64,000 nt of DNA from Terrabacter sp. Ter38. GTDB lineage: Bacteria; Actinomycetota; Actinomycetes; Actinomycetales; Dermatophilaceae. The position numbers and the translations under genes were made by a program. Below the pieces are notes generated by a model. That model did no database searches. It saw only the letters and a program-made list of their open reading frames with translations, and had not been told where the DNA came from. Below are positions 14,993 through 23,477 of the stretch, one piece after another. The stretch is from positions 186,001 to 250,000 of the forward strand of contig NZ_JALJRZ010000003.1 of NCBI RefSeq assembly GCF_024519435.1, given 5' to 3'. Within the stretch, counting starts at the first letter, position 1; every line of letters starts with the position of its first letter.

Positions 14993-16246
14993 GTGACCGA
15001 GATTCAGGGGGACGGCGCGGACGGACGCAGCGGGCGCCTGCGCGCCATCGCGCTGTCGGCCTACGGGCCCACCCTCCTGGGCTCGACGGGCGCGGGCGCG
15101 GTGTCCCCGATCATCGCCGTGTCGGCGCGCGAGCTCGGCGCCTCGGTCGGCGTCGCCGCGCTGCTCGTGGCGATGTTGGGCGTCGGCCAGCTGCTCGGGG
15201 ACCTGCCCTCCGGGGCCCTCGCGGCCCGTATCGGTGAGCGCCGCGCGCTGCTCGTCGCGGCCGTGATCGAGGCCGTCGGCATGCTCGTCGCGGCCCTGGC
15301 CGGCGGTCTCGTCATGTTGTTCGTCGGGGTGCTCGTCATCGGGCTCGCCGGCTCGCTCTTCGGCCTGGCCCGACAGGCCTACCTCACCGAGGCCGTACCG
15401 GTGGCGATGCGGGCGCGGGCCCTGTCGACGTTGGGTGGCGTGCACCGGATCGGCTACTTCGTCGGCCCGTTCATCGGATCGCTCGTCATCGTCAGGTGGG
15501 GCACCGGGGCGGCGTATGCCGTCGGCGGCGTCGCGAGCCTTGCCGCGTTCGTCCTCGTCCTGCTCGCGCCGGACATCACCGGCTCGGCGCACCGGCTCGC
15601 GGGCGGCGGACCGCCGCGCAGCGTGGCGTCCGTGCTGCTGCAGCACCGGCACGTCCTGCTGACGCTCGGCACCGGGGCCATGTGCGTGGCCGGGGCGCGC
15701 GCCATCCGCGAGGCCCTCGTGCCGCTGTGGGCCGAGTCGGTCGGATTCACACCGGCGCAGACGTCGCTCGTCTTCGGTGTGGCCGGGGCGCTCGACATGG
15801 CGCTCTTCTACCCCTCGGGTTGGCTCATGGACCGCTACGGCCGGGTCGCAGCCGCGGTGCCCAGCATGCTCGTGCTCGGCCTGGGCATGATGCTGCTCCC
15901 GCTCGCCACCAGCCTCGTCGCCGTCACGGCCGTGGCGACCGTCCTCGGTCTCGGCAACGGGCTCGGGGCGGGGCTCATCATGACCCTGGGGGCCGACGCG
16001 TCGCCCGCGGAAGGACGTGCGCAGTTCCTCGGCGGCTGGCGGCTCTGCGCGGACGTGGGAAGGGCGGCGGGCCCGCTGGCGTTGTCAGGGCTGAGCGCCA
16101 TCATGTCGCTCGGCGCCTCCGCGGTCGTGCTCGGCCTGGGGGCCGTGGCCGGGGCGGGCTGGCTGCGCGTCTGGGTGCCACGGCACGACCCGACCCGACG
16201 CGCGAGGGTCGACCCGAGGCCGGGGCCACTGACGGGCGGTCCTTGA
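14993..16246 (+). CDS. MFS transporter (MFS_1)
   Basis: 417 aa with about twelve hydrophobic segments. Loop 2-3 carries DLPSGALAARIGERRALL, the usual MFS motif A variant, and there is a long central loop around TGSAHRLAGGG. The start is GTG, preceded by TAGGGT 8 nt upstream and no strong ribosome site. It is followed after 23 bp by the DtxR-family regulator, so the two may form an operon, which hints at metal or siderophore transport. The substrate is not predictable from sequence. Confidence 0.85.
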   Translation: MTEIQGDGADGRSGRLRAIALSAYGPTLLGSTGAGAVSPIIAVSARELGASVGVAALLVAMLGVGQLLGDLPSGALAARIGERRALLVAAVIEAVGMLVAALAGGLVMLFVGVLVIGLAGSLFGLARQAYLTEAVPVAMRARALSTLGGVHRIGYFVGPFIGSLVIVRWGTGAAYAVGGVASLAAFVLVLLAPDITGSAHRLAGGGPPRSVASVLLQHRHVLLTLGTGAMCVAGARAIREALVPLWAESVGFTPAQTSLVFGVAGALDMALFYPSGWLMDRYGRVAAAVPSMLVLGLGMMLLPLATSLVAVTAVATVLGLGNGLGAGLIMTLGADASPAEGRAQFLGGWRLCADVGRAAGPLALSGLSAIMSLGASAVVLGLGAVAGAGWLRVWVPRHDPTRRARVDPRPGPLTGGP

Positions 16247-16269
16247 CCGCTCTCCGATTCTGAGAAGGT

Positions 16270-16971
16270 ATGACCGTGACGGACCTGATCGACACCACCG
16301 AGATGTACTTGCGCACGATCTTCGAGCTCGAGGAGGAGGGGATCGTGGCCCTCCGCGCGCGCATCGCCGAGCGTCTCGGCCACTCGGGTCCCACCGTGTC
16401 GCAGACCGTCGCCCGCATGGAGCGCGACGGGCTGGTCGCCGTCTCGGGCGACCGTCACCTCGAGCTGTCCGACCACGGCCGGCTGCTCGCGACCCGCGTC
16501 ATGCGCAAGCACCGCCTCGCCGAGCGGCTGCTCGTCGACGTCATCGGCCTCGAGTGGGAGTACGCCCACGACGAGGCCTGCCGCTGGGAGCACGTCATGT
16601 CCGAGAAGGTCGAGCGCAAGATCCTCGGCCTCATCGGCGAGGGGCTCGAGTCGCCCTACGGCAACCCCATTCCCGGTCTCGAGGAGCTCGGGGTGCGCCA
16701 GGACGAGGACTTCCTCACCGGTCTCAGCACCCTGACGGCCGCCGTGGGGTCCGCGCCGACGGTCGTGACGATCCGTCGCATCGGCGAGCCCGTCCAGGTC
16801 GACCCGGAGGCGCTCGCGCTGCTGACGAGTGCCGGCGTCGTGCCCGGCGCCCGTGTCGAGGTCGTCCGTGACGGCGGTCGGGTCCTGGCCGTCCGCGAGG
16901 GCAGCGAGCCGTCCACCGGCGTCTCCCTGCCCGACGACGTGGCGGTCCACGTCTTCTGCCAGGCCGTCTGA
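16270..16971 (+). CDS. DtxR/IdeR-family metal-dependent repressor
   Basis: 233 aa. The metal-site residues of DtxR are all present with a +2 shift: M12, H81, E85, H100, C104, E107 and H108. The HTH is ARIAERLGHSGPTVSQTVARM. The C-terminal SH3-like domain (TVVTIRRIGEPVQVD onward) is present, so it is the full-length type. Cys104 and His at the ancillary site favour iron (IdeR/DtxR) over manganese (MntR). It would bind Fe2+ and repress iron uptake genes; candidate targets here are the MarR/MFS operon (palindrome at 1014-1039) and perhaps ferritin. ATG start; GAGAAGG lies 4 nt upstream. Confidence 0.92.
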   Translation: MTVTDLIDTTEMYLRTIFELEEEGIVALRARIAERLGHSGPTVSQTVARMERDGLVAVSGDRHLELSDHGRLLATRVMRKHRLAERLLVDVIGLEWEYAHDEACRWEHVMSEKVERKILGLIGEGLESPYGNPIPGLEELGVRQDEDFLTGLSTLTAAVGSAPTVVTIRRIGEPVQVDPEALALLTSAGVVPGARVEVVRDGGRVLAVREGSEPSTGVSLPDDVAVHVFCQAV

Positions 16972-17090
16972 CACGCCGCATCCGTCAGGGTTTGCCCCGT
17001 TCTGCCGGGTCGTTCTGGCATGCCTTGCCACACCTCGTCCGGCCCCGTCGGGGGGTCGCTGAAAATTCTTTGACTTCCGGGAACTCGAAG

Positions 17091-17119
17091 GTGACAAGGC
17101 ACCCCTACTTGGGTACGGT
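17091..17119 (+). promoter_or_regulatory. Promoter of the riboswitch-NlpC/P60 transcript
   Basis: GTGACA (17091-17096), 17-nt spacer, TACGGT (17114-17119). The expected start is near 17126, just before the riboswitch. Confidence 0.65.
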
Positions 17120-17131
17120 GGGCGAACTTGC

Positions 17132-17346
17132 TCTCCCCGTCGAGTGAGTGCCCCGGGTCGGACCGCCTAGTCCTGCCATCGACCTGAGGCTCAGTACGAA
17201 CCGCATGGCAGGAGCGGGGGAACCACTTTCTCCGGACGTCGAGAGACGCCCTCGGGGTGAAGCCCTCCGTGGACCGAGACCGGTCCGAGCGAAGGCCGGG
17301 CAGTACCTCCAGCCCGAACCCGACAGCTCACCTCGTAGGCGTCGAG
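17132..17346 (+). ncRNA. Cyclic di-AMP riboswitch (ydaO-yuaA class)
   Basis: The leader has the hallmarks of actinobacterial ydaO riboswitches. CCTGCCAT (17172-17179) pairs with ATGGCAGG (17205-17212), which runs into GGAGCGGGGGAACCA (17211-17225). Next comes CTCGGGGTGAAGCCC (17252-17266), and the 3' box AACCCGACAGCTCACC then TCGTAGGCG follows at ~17317-17341. The class binds c-di-AMP, usually switching expression off, and in actinobacteria it often precedes cell-wall hydrolase genes, as here. The exact ends are estimates. The gene's ribosome site (GAGAGGT) begins right after the last conserved box, so translation control is possible. Confidence 0.88.
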
Positions 17347-17355
17347 AGGTCAAAC

Positions 17356-18150
17356 GTGGCTCAGAACGTTCCCGGGCGCCACCGCGCCCCCGGTCGCTTC
17401 AACGCGATCTCGGAGCTCAAGACGATCGCCAAGGAGTCGGCCCAGCCCGCCGTGAAGGGTGCCGCCATCGTCGCGGCCTCTGGTGGTCTCGTCGCTTCGT
17501 TCGCCGGCACCGCGAACGCCGCTGACGGCTCCGCGAACACGGTCGCCGGTCCCGCGGCCGTCGGCCCCGCCGTCGGCACGCTCAAGGCCGGCAACGCCCT
17601 GTCGGCGATCGGCTTCGCCAAGCCCGCCCTCAAGCAGGCGTCGGTCAAGCCGGTCGTCATCGAGGACGTCCAGGTCAAGTCCGAGCGCGCCGCGAAGAAG
17701 GCCGCCGAGAAGGCCGCCGAGAAGGCCGCCGAGCAGGCCGCCGCCGAGCGCCAGGTCACCCCGCAGCGCGCGTCGCGCTCCGCGAGCCGCGCCGCCCTCA
17801 ACGTTGCGCCCAACCCGAGCGCCACCGGCATCATCGGCATCGCCCAGTCGTTCTTCGGCGTTCCCTACGTCTACGGCGGCACCACGCCCTCCGGCTTCGA
17901 CTGCTCGGGCTTCACGTCCTACGTCTACCGCCAGGCCGGCATCTCGATCCCACGCACCGCGTCCGCGCAGGCCGCGGCCTCGACCCCGGTCAGCAACCCG
18001 CGCCCCGGCGACCTCGTCTTCTTCGGATCGCCGATCTACCACGTGGGCATCTACGTCAGCCCGGGCCGCATGATCGACGCCCAGCGCCCCGGCACCGTCA
18101 TCGGCAACCACTCCATCTGGACGACGCCGTCGATGTACGGCCGCATCTGA
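17356..18150 (+). CDS. Secreted NlpC/P60 peptidoglycan endopeptidase
   Basis: 264 aa from the GTG at 17356 (GAGAGGT 5-6 nt upstream). A signal-like segment runs from AAIVAASGGL to ANAAD at about residues 36-55. A Lys/Ala/Glu repeat (AAKKAAEKAAEKAAEQ) forms a coiled-coil-like linker. The NlpC/P60 domain fills the last ~110 residues: FGVPYVYGGTTPSGFDCSGF with catalytic C183, then H229 in IYHVGIYVS. It would cut stem peptides during growth or resuscitation. Expression is under the c-di-AMP riboswitch, linking wall turnover to c-di-AMP, and a strong terminator follows. Confidence 0.93.
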   Translation: MAQNVPGRHRAPGRFNAISELKTIAKESAQPAVKGAAIVAASGGLVASFAGTANAADGSANTVAGPAAVGPAVGTLKAGNALSAIGFAKPALKQASVKPVVIEDVQVKSERAAKKAAEKAAEKAAEQAAAERQVTPQRASRSASRAALNVAPNPSATGIIGIAQSFFGVPYVYGGTTPSGFDCSGFTSYVYRQAGISIPRTASAQAAASTPVSNPRPGDLVFFGSPIYHVGIYVSPGRMIDAQRPGTVIGNHSIWTTPSMYGRI

Positions 18151-18173
18151 GCGGTCACCTCTCACGCCACACG

Positions 18174-18205
18174 CTGCGCCCCCACCGGATCCGGTGGGGG
18201 CGCAG
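18174..18205. terminator. Strong terminator after the NlpC/P60 gene
   Basis: A 32-bp perfect palindrome, starting CTGCGCCCCCACCGG and centred on GGATCC. It is followed by TGCTTT, giving the usual stem plus short T-rich end. Confidence 0.9.
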
Positions 18206-18245
18206 TGCTTTCCGGCCCTGGCCGCCTCCGTGGTTGACTGAGTCG

Positions 18246-18929
18246 ATGACCGATCAGCCTGCTGCCGAGTCCACGACCATCATCGAGCTCGACCTCTGGA
18301 GCGACCTCGTCTGCCCCTACTCGTGGGTCGCCAAGCGTCGTGTCGAGGCTGCCGTCGCCGCTTTCGAGCGGCCGCACGACGTCACCGTGCGCCTGCGCTC
18401 CTTCGAGCTCTTCCCGGACGTCCCCGTGGGCGGTTCCGTGCCCGTCAGCGACCACCTCTCGGTACGCCACGGCGGCGACGCGGGGGCCGGCCGGCTCATG
18501 AACGCCAAGGCCAGCGAGGTCGCCGAGGCCGACGACCTCGTCTTCGACTGGGACCGCGCCGTCCGCGCCAACACCTTCGACGCCCACCGGCTCTGCGCCC
18601 TCGCCGGAGAGATGGGTGGCCCCGCCCTGCGCTCCGCGGCAGTCGAGCGCTTCCACACCGCCCACTTCGGCCAGGGCCTTCCCATCGACGACCACGAGGT
18701 CCTCCAGCGTCTCGCCGCCGAGTGCGGCCTCGACGAGCGTCGGGTGTCGGCGGTGCTCGCGTCCGACGAGTACGCCGAGCAGGTGCGGGAGGACGAGCAG
18801 CAGGCGCGGTCGATGGGTGTCACGTCGACGCCGTTCGTCGTCGCCAACGGGTACGCCGCCGTGACGGGAGCGCACCCGGTCGAGGACTACCTCGCGCTGC
18901 TGCGCGGGGTCGCCACGCAGCGCGTCTGA
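18246..18929 (+). CDS. DsbA-like (FrnE-type) thioredoxin-fold oxidoreductase
   Basis: 227 aa. A thioredoxin-like strand and the redox motif in DLVCPYSWVAKRRVE (CPYS, single active Cys) open the protein. An all-helical insertion follows, then the cis-Pro loop MGVTSTPFVVANGYAAVTGA. This is the FrnE / 2-hydroxychromene-2-carboxylate isomerase-like branch of DsbA. There is no signal peptide, so it is cytosolic. Without the second Cys of CXXC it is more likely an isomerase or glutathione/mycothiol-type enzyme than a disulfide oxidase. The ATG at 18246 is preferred; a TTG four codons earlier is possible. Confidence 0.85.
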   Translation: MTDQPAAESTTIIELDLWSDLVCPYSWVAKRRVEAAVAAFERPHDVTVRLRSFELFPDVPVGGSVPVSDHLSVRHGGDAGAGRLMNAKASEVAEADDLVFDWDRAVRANTFDAHRLCALAGEMGGPALRSAAVERFHTAHFGQGLPIDDHEVLQRLAAECGLDERRVSAVLASDEYAEQVREDEQQARSMGVTSTPFVVANGYAAVTGAHPVEDYLALLRGVATQRV

Positions 18930-18988
18930 GCGCGGGCGCACGAGAAGGGGCCCGGCCGGTGAGCCGGGCGGACGACATACGCCCTCGG

Positions 18989-19600
18989 TCAGGAGGGTTG
19001 GTCCGCAGCCGGGCGGCCGAAGGAGACGGCGTCGTCCACGGCCGGTGGGGCGTCGGCGCGCAGCTGGTGGTCGGGGAGCGGGCCGAGGGCGTCGTTGACG
19101 GTCGAGAAGGCTCGGCGCAGCGCGACGAAGACGGTGATCGCGAAGATCTGGCGGTCGTCGAAGCCGGCCGCGCGCAACGGCTCGAGGTCGGCGGGCGTGG
19201 TGGTGTTCGGGGTGCTCGCCACGGTGCGGGCCCACGTCGCCAGAGCGGCGTCGACGGGGTCGAGAGGCTCGTCGTCGCCGCGGAGCACGGCGCCCGCGAC
19301 CTCCTCGCCCGCCGCGGTGGCGAGGCGGCCACCCCACGCGAGCGCGCAGTAGGAGTCGCCGATGGTCGAGGCGGTTGCGGCGATGAGGATGCCCCGTTGC
19401 CGGAAGCTCAGGCCGGCGACGGAGACCATGTCGGCGAGGAGCCGGAAGAGCGTGTCGTGGGCAGCGGGTGACTGGGCCCAGACGCGGCTGAGGTTCATGA
19501 CGTAGCCGTGGTCGGTGACGTCGCTCGCGAAGTAGGCCTCGAGCTCCGGGGTCAGAGCCGGTTCGGTGAGGAAACCGTGGCTCGGGTCGGTCGCCGTCAT
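18989..19600 (-). CDS. Carboxymuconolactone decarboxylase/AhpD-like protein lacking the CxxC motif
   Basis: 203 aa, all-helical. The segment LSFRQRGILIAATASTIGDS then YCALAWGGRLA aligns with the AhpD/peroxidase-related core, where the usual pattern is E...C-x-x-C...H. Here only one Cys (YCALAW) remains and the following His is replaced by Gly. So it may not act as a peroxidase reductant. Start ATG with AGGAG 6-7 nt upstream, which fixes it against a much longer open frame. It stands alone, convergent with the DsbA-like gene. Confidence 0.75.
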   Translation of the reverse strand: MTATDPSHGFLTEPALTPELEAYFASDVTDHGYVMNLSRVWAQSPAAHDTLFRLLADMVSVAGLSFRQRGILIAATASTIGDSYCALAWGGRLATAAGEEVAGAVLRGDDEPLDPVDAALATWARTVASTPNTTTPADLEPLRAAGFDDRQIFAITVFVALRRAFSTVNDALGPLPDHQLRADAPPAVDDAVSFGRPAADQPS

Positions 19601-19654
19601 GAGGTGCTCCTGGGGTGACGGGTCGTGGAGTCTCCATCGTCCCACGTTCGTCCC

Positions 19655-19684
19655 GGCCGGATCAGGCCCTTGGGCGATCCGGCC
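19655..19684. repeat. Inverted repeat in the 340-bp gap before the IS remnant
   Basis: GGCCGGATC (19655-19663) and GATCCGGCC (19676-19684) form a perfect 9-bp stem. A second pair, TGCTCCCG/CGGGAGCA, lies at about 19699-19723. They sit 55-125 bp upstream of the AhpD-like gene start, within a gap (19601-19939) that otherwise holds no gene. They could be an operator, a leader hairpin or old element ends. Confidence 0.4.
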
Positions 19685-19939
19685 CGGGGCCCTGGTCCTG
19701 CTCCCGTCCTCTCGTCGGGAGCACCAGCCATCCCGCGTACGAGGCCCGCCAACGGGCCGGGACTCGTCGGCCCCTACCGTGGACGGGACGGATCCGCCCA
19801 CCCGGCCGAGACGACGAGATCCCGGCTCTCGGGGGACCTCGGGGCCCTCTTCACCGACCGCTCCCGAGCGGGGGACTGCTGACGGTCTGCTCACACCCGA
19901 CCGGTGACGACGGAGGTCGCCGATGGAAGGCTGTTCACC

Positions 19940-20700
19940 ATGCCTGCAGCCCACCCCATGAGTTCCGCGACGACGTCGAGCACCGGATCCGGGCCGGCCC
20001 GACACGCGAGGAGCCCGAGGAGCTTCGCGAGCTGAAGAAGCGAAGCCGGTTGCTCGAGCAGGAGAACGAGGTTCTGCGCCGCGCCGCCGCGTACCTGTCC
20101 CAGACGAACCTGAAACTGGGCCAGTCCCCAAAATGAGCTACCCGCTGGGCCGTGACCTGGCCCGTTGATGACCGGGACGGGCGGGCCCGCAAACGCGGCA
20201 CGTCCCGCCGGCCCGGGCCGCCCGGGCACGATGACCTCGTCGAGCGCGACTTCACCTCGGACCGACCGAAACCAGGTGTGGCTGACAGACATCACCGAGC
20301 ACCACAGCGCCGAGGGGAAGCTCTACCTGTGCGCGGTCAAGGACGTCTGGTTGCCCCGAATCATCGGATGCGCCATCGATGACCGGATGCCCTCCCACCT
20401 CGCGGTCGACGCGCTCCGGATAGCAGTCACCCGCCGCGGCGGCGCCCCTGTCGTGGCCGGCTGCGTGGTCCACATCGACCCAGGTGCCCAGTTCCGCTGT
20501 CGGCGCTACGTCCACGAGCTGGAACGGCACGAGCTGCGCGGGTCGTGGGCCGGGCCGCCTCCAGCGCCGACAACTCCGCCATGGAGGGCTTTTCGCCCTG
20601 CTGCAGAACGTCGTCGTCGACACCCGCCGCTGGCGCACGCCACGAAATGCGCCCAGCCATCGTCACCTGGATCCAGCGACCAGTCACTGAATCGAACTAG
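19940..20700 (+). pseudogene. IS3-family transposase remnant (orfA and orfB, several frameshifts and deletions)
   Basis: OrfA pieces: EFRDDV (start of typical IS3 OrfA), then after a ~40-residue deletion the leucine-zipper end REEPEELRELKKRSRLLEQ and ENEVLRRAAAYLSQTNLK, stop at 20134. OrfB begins MSYPLGRDLAR then stops. After a large deletion it resumes out of frame with RPGPPGHDDLVERDFTSD, shifts to WLTDITEHHSAEGKLYLC (first catalytic D), VVHIDPGAQFR (second D, normally HSDRGSQF), and shifts again near 20590 to reach AMEGF (E), LLQNVVVDTRRWRT and IVTWIQRPV. No intact frame remains, so it cannot transpose. It borders the glycosyltransferase cluster. Confidence 0.88.
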
Positions 20701-21646
20701 GCCCAGGATCGTCGAACTCCACGATCTCGTGTTCCAGCCAGGTGTCCACTTTGGCTGACTGCAAAGTCACCTCGTAGACCAGTTCGCGTTGTTGTTCGTC
20801 CTGGGTCAGGCGATCGACGTAGCCAGGCACCTGGGCGCGATACAAGTGAGCGACCTGAGGGAAAGGGACTTCTGCCCGCCTGACCTGGACCCGGTTGCTC
20901 CCGATCGTCGCGCCCGACTCCGTCGGTGGCGTCACCAGTGCGATCCGACCCGTGTCGAATGCATGGGCCTTATTTCCGTGTGGTGCCGTCGTTATGTACC
21001 ACACGCCGGGGCGGTCCGACCTGACGAAGCGCATCAGGCGACTCGATGGCGTACCCGCTTCGTCGGCACTCGAGACGACCACGAGGTTGGTCTGCGCCGC
21101 GACCTTGTTGAACATGGCCAGCACCCGCGAGGGGGACGTGGTGCCGCGGTGCGGGTGCTCCTTGGCGAAGGCAAGCGCAGCGTGCACGGAGTCGAAGCGT
21201 TGCTCCCCTTCGATGAAGTACAGAATCTGCGGGACGTACGGGGAGATGTCCTCATCCTGGTAGTAGAAGGGCCGCCAGCGGCGACCTGCGTGCAGCTCGC
21301 TGGCGTACTCCGAACGCAGCCTGCCCTCCTTCCTGGCAAGCAGTCTGTGGCCCCACTTCATGCGCAGGAGGCTTCGACCCAGTTGCACACCGAGGATCGC
21401 ACCGAGGATGACGTTCAGGAGCATCAGCCGCCACGAACCGGGCCGTTCTGGCAGCGTGCTGTTCACAGCGAGGAAGAGTCCGGCCCCGGCGGCGGCGCCC
21501 ACCACGCCCACCAAGGCCACACACACCTTCCGATACCGCCGCAGCCCGAAGAGGATCGCGTCGGCGGCGCGCTGCCTGCTCTTGAGGTGCAGCTCTCGCT
21601 GCTTCATGTCTCCGATGAGCGCTTGGTCGACGTGCGAGAGCGGCAT
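20684..21646 (-). CDS. Membrane-anchored FMN-split-barrel (PNPOx-like) protein of the polysaccharide cluster
   Basis: 320 aa. Two hydrophobic segments (about residues 38-60 and 72-92) are followed by basic loops. From ~residue 140 there is a domain resembling the pyridoxamine-phosphate-oxidase fold: FDSVHAALAFAKEHPHRG, then TNLVVVSSADEAGTPSSRLM and HAFDTGRIALVTPPTESGAT. True PdxH signatures are missing, so flavin or haem binding is only possible. The start overlaps the stop of the previous gene (TGATG). The last codons run into the IS3 remnant, so the C-terminus may be altered. It may be a regulator or sensor of the synthase. Confidence 0.65.
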   Translation of the reverse strand: MPLSHVDQALIGDMKQRELHLKSRQRAADAILFGLRRYRKVCVALVGVVGAAAGAGLFLAVNSTLPERPGSWRLMLLNVILGAILGVQLGRSLLRMKWGHRLLARKEGRLRSEYASELHAGRRWRPFYYQDEDISPYVPQILYFIEGEQRFDSVHAALAFAKEHPHRGTTSPSRVLAMFNKVAAQTNLVVVSSADEAGTPSSRLMRFVRSDRPGVWYITTAPHGNKAHAFDTGRIALVTPPTESGATIGSNRVQVRRAEVPFPQVAHLYRAQVPGYVDRLTQDEQQRELVYEVTLQSAKVDTWLEHEIVEFDDPGPSSIQ

Positions 21647-22152
21647 CAGTTGACCCCATTGGCGCGATAGAGGCCGCGCAGCTCGTGGGTCTCGATATCG
21701 ACGTAAGGCTCGATCTGGGCCTTCCGCTGCTGCAGGCGAAGTGCTTCCGGACCGAACTTGTCGGCGTACCAGGCGTCGGCGATCTCCATCCGACGGGCGA
21801 GACGCTGCTCGTCGTAGGTCTTCCGCTGGTTGCGTTCCTTGAGGGTGGCACGATGGATGAGGTGCAACGCCAGGAACCCGACGACGAAGATGACCACCAG
21901 GATCCCGAGTAGGCGCACGGTCCGATCCCACATGTCGAAGCCCTCCTGGTAGCTCCACCAGCCCCCGTCGTTGTCCCGGTTCAGGAGGGACGAGGCAGTG
22001 ATCACCACCGGCAGTACGACGAAGAACCAGCTGACCACCAGTAGGACCAACTGCCTCAGCTTCGTGCCGCGGAGCCTGGACCCGAAGAACCAGTCGACGG
22101 TGACGTCCTTCTCGTCCACGTGGTGGGTGACGTACGAAGGCTTGGGCGTCAT
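21646..22152 (-). CDS. Two-TM protein, PgaD-like partner of the glycosyltransferase
   Basis: 168 aa. After a soluble start (MTPKPSYVTHHVDEKDVTVD) there are two hydrophobic helices, LVLLVVSWFFVVLPVVITA and LLGILVVIFVVGFLALHLI. A charged region with KERNQRKTYDEQRLARRME follows. Size, two-helix topology, position directly after a PgaC-like synthase and the charged C-terminal part match PgaD/IcaD, the obligatory small subunit of poly-GlcNAc synthase. Sequence identity to PgaD is not obvious. Both ends overlap its neighbours (ATGA, TGATG), so the three genes form one translational unit. Confidence 0.6.
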   Translation of the reverse strand: MTPKPSYVTHHVDEKDVTVDWFFGSRLRGTKLRQLVLLVVSWFFVVLPVVITASSLLNRDNDGGWWSYQEGFDMWDRTVRLLGILVVIFVVGFLALHLIHRATLKERNQRKTYDEQRLARRMEIADAWYADKFGPEALRLQQRKAQIEPYVDIETHELRGLYRANGVN

Positions 22153-23477
22153 GTCGGCCCCTGTCCCTGATACCCCTCGCGGATGCCCTGCAGGCTGTCG
22201 GAGCGCTCCGGGGACTTCCACGAACCGCCATCTCGACGCGCCCAGACCTTGCCGATCGTCGGGATGAACTCGAGGACGACGGTCCAGGTGTTGACCATCC
22301 AGTAGACGAGCATGTACCACGGCGCGAACACCATGTACTTCAGAGTGCGGCCGCCGTCGTTGTAGTACGACGCGACGCTCAACTGGGCCAGACCTACGAC
22401 CATCTGGATGGCGACAAAGATGCCGACCATGTACCAGTCGTGCCAGAACCGCTCCCAGTTCTGCGTTGCCGCGAAGTAGACCTGGGTCACGACGAACAAG
22501 AACATGCTGACCCAGTAGAGGAGGCTCCAGACGATGCTGAGGCTGTAGTCGAGGACCACCGGCATCATCCTGAAGTTCCGGATCGGGTGCCGCACCAGGT
22601 TCGGGCCCTTGCTCACCAGAACGAAGATGCCGCCCGACGACCAGCGCCGTCGCTGCTTGACCAAGGCACGTAGTTGCTCGGGAACGTCCAGGAAGAACCG
22701 GATATGAGGCGCGAACAGAGCACGCCAACCCGCCGCCTGCATGTCCCAGGCGATCGCGATGTCCTCGGTCGGCTGCTCGGCATGCCAGCCGCCGACGTCG
22801 AGCACGGCTTGCTTGCGGTACAAGGTGTTGGCACCGGAGAACGCGAACAAGGCCCCGTAGGACATCTGTGAGCGCTTGATGAGCCCGATGATCGAGTTGA
22901 GTTCGTTCTGTTGAGCCTCTGCGGTCAACGTCGTGCGGTTGGCCGCAAGCATGTTGCCGGTCACAGCGCCGACGTTGTGCCCACCTTCACGCTCGAAGTA
23001 GCTCAGGTACTGCCACAGCGCGTCGGGATTGGGCTTGGTGTCGGCGTCGTTGGACAGGATGAAGTCGCCCTTGGCATACGCGAGCGCCACGTTGAAGCCA
23101 TGCGCCTTTCCACGATTCTGGACGATGGTGATGACGCGCAGGTGCGGGTATTCATCCTGCAGCCCTACCAGGATCTCCGCAGTTCGGTCGGTGGATGCGT
23201 CGTCGATGACGATGATCTCGTACCTGTCCGCCGGATAGTTGAGCTGGCGCTCCAGGTAGAGCACCGTGCTCTCGATTGAGTCTTCCTCATTGTGCGCAGG
23301 GACGAAGATGGTCACGAAGGGCTCACCCTGCTGCAGATATCGTGGGAGATCGGCCCGCTCCGAGAACACGTGGTAGTAGAAGCTGGACACGAGGAACGCC
23401 AAGCCACCGACGATCGGGTAGGCGACGAGGACGAAGATGAGTAGCTGCACGAACCAGTCAGTGTCCGTGGTCGGCAT
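22149..23477 (-). CDS. Membrane glycosyltransferase family 2, PgaC/IcaA-like polysaccharide synthase
   Basis: 442 aa. An N-terminal TM segment is followed by a GT-A domain with all processive GT2 motifs: DD at 92-93 (VIDDASTDR), DxD at 144-146 (SNDADTKP), TED at 237-239 (QPTEDIAIAWD) and QRRRW at 275-279. Three or four C-terminal TM helices follow. This predicts a processive beta-glycan synthase that extrudes its product, most like poly-beta-1,6-GlcNAc synthase, although cellulose- or hyaluronan-type products cannot be excluded. No PilZ domain is seen. I use the ATG at 23477 (GGAG 6 nt upstream); GTG one codon earlier is possible. G+C looks lower than its surroundings. Confidence 0.82.
   Translation of the reverse strand: MPTTDTDWFVQLLIFVLVAYPIVGGLAFLVSSFYYHVFSERADLPRYLQQGEPFVTIFVPAHNEEDSIESTVLYLERQLNYPADRYEIIVIDDASTDRTAEILVGLQDEYPHLRVITIVQNRGKAHGFNVALAYAKGDFILSNDADTKPNPDALWQYLSYFEREGGHNVGAVTGNMLAANRTTLTAEAQQNELNSIIGLIKRSQMSYGALFAFSGANTLYRKQAVLDVGGWHAEQPTEDIAIAWDMQAAGWRALFAPHIRFFLDVPEQLRALVKQRRRWSSGGIFVLVSKGPNLVRHPIRNFRMMPVVLDYSLSIVWSLLYWVSMFLFVVTQVYFAATQNWERFWHDWYMVGIFVAIQMVVGLAQLSVASYYNDGGRTLKYMVFAPWYMLVYWMVNTWTVVLEFIPTIGKVWARRDGGSWKSPERSDSLQGIREGYQGQGPT

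Noticed and set aside
19615-19939. Open frames upstream of the IS3 remnant on the plus strand.
   Set aside because: They have no homology-like content or ribosome site and oppose the start of the AhpD-like gene. Read as non-coding.
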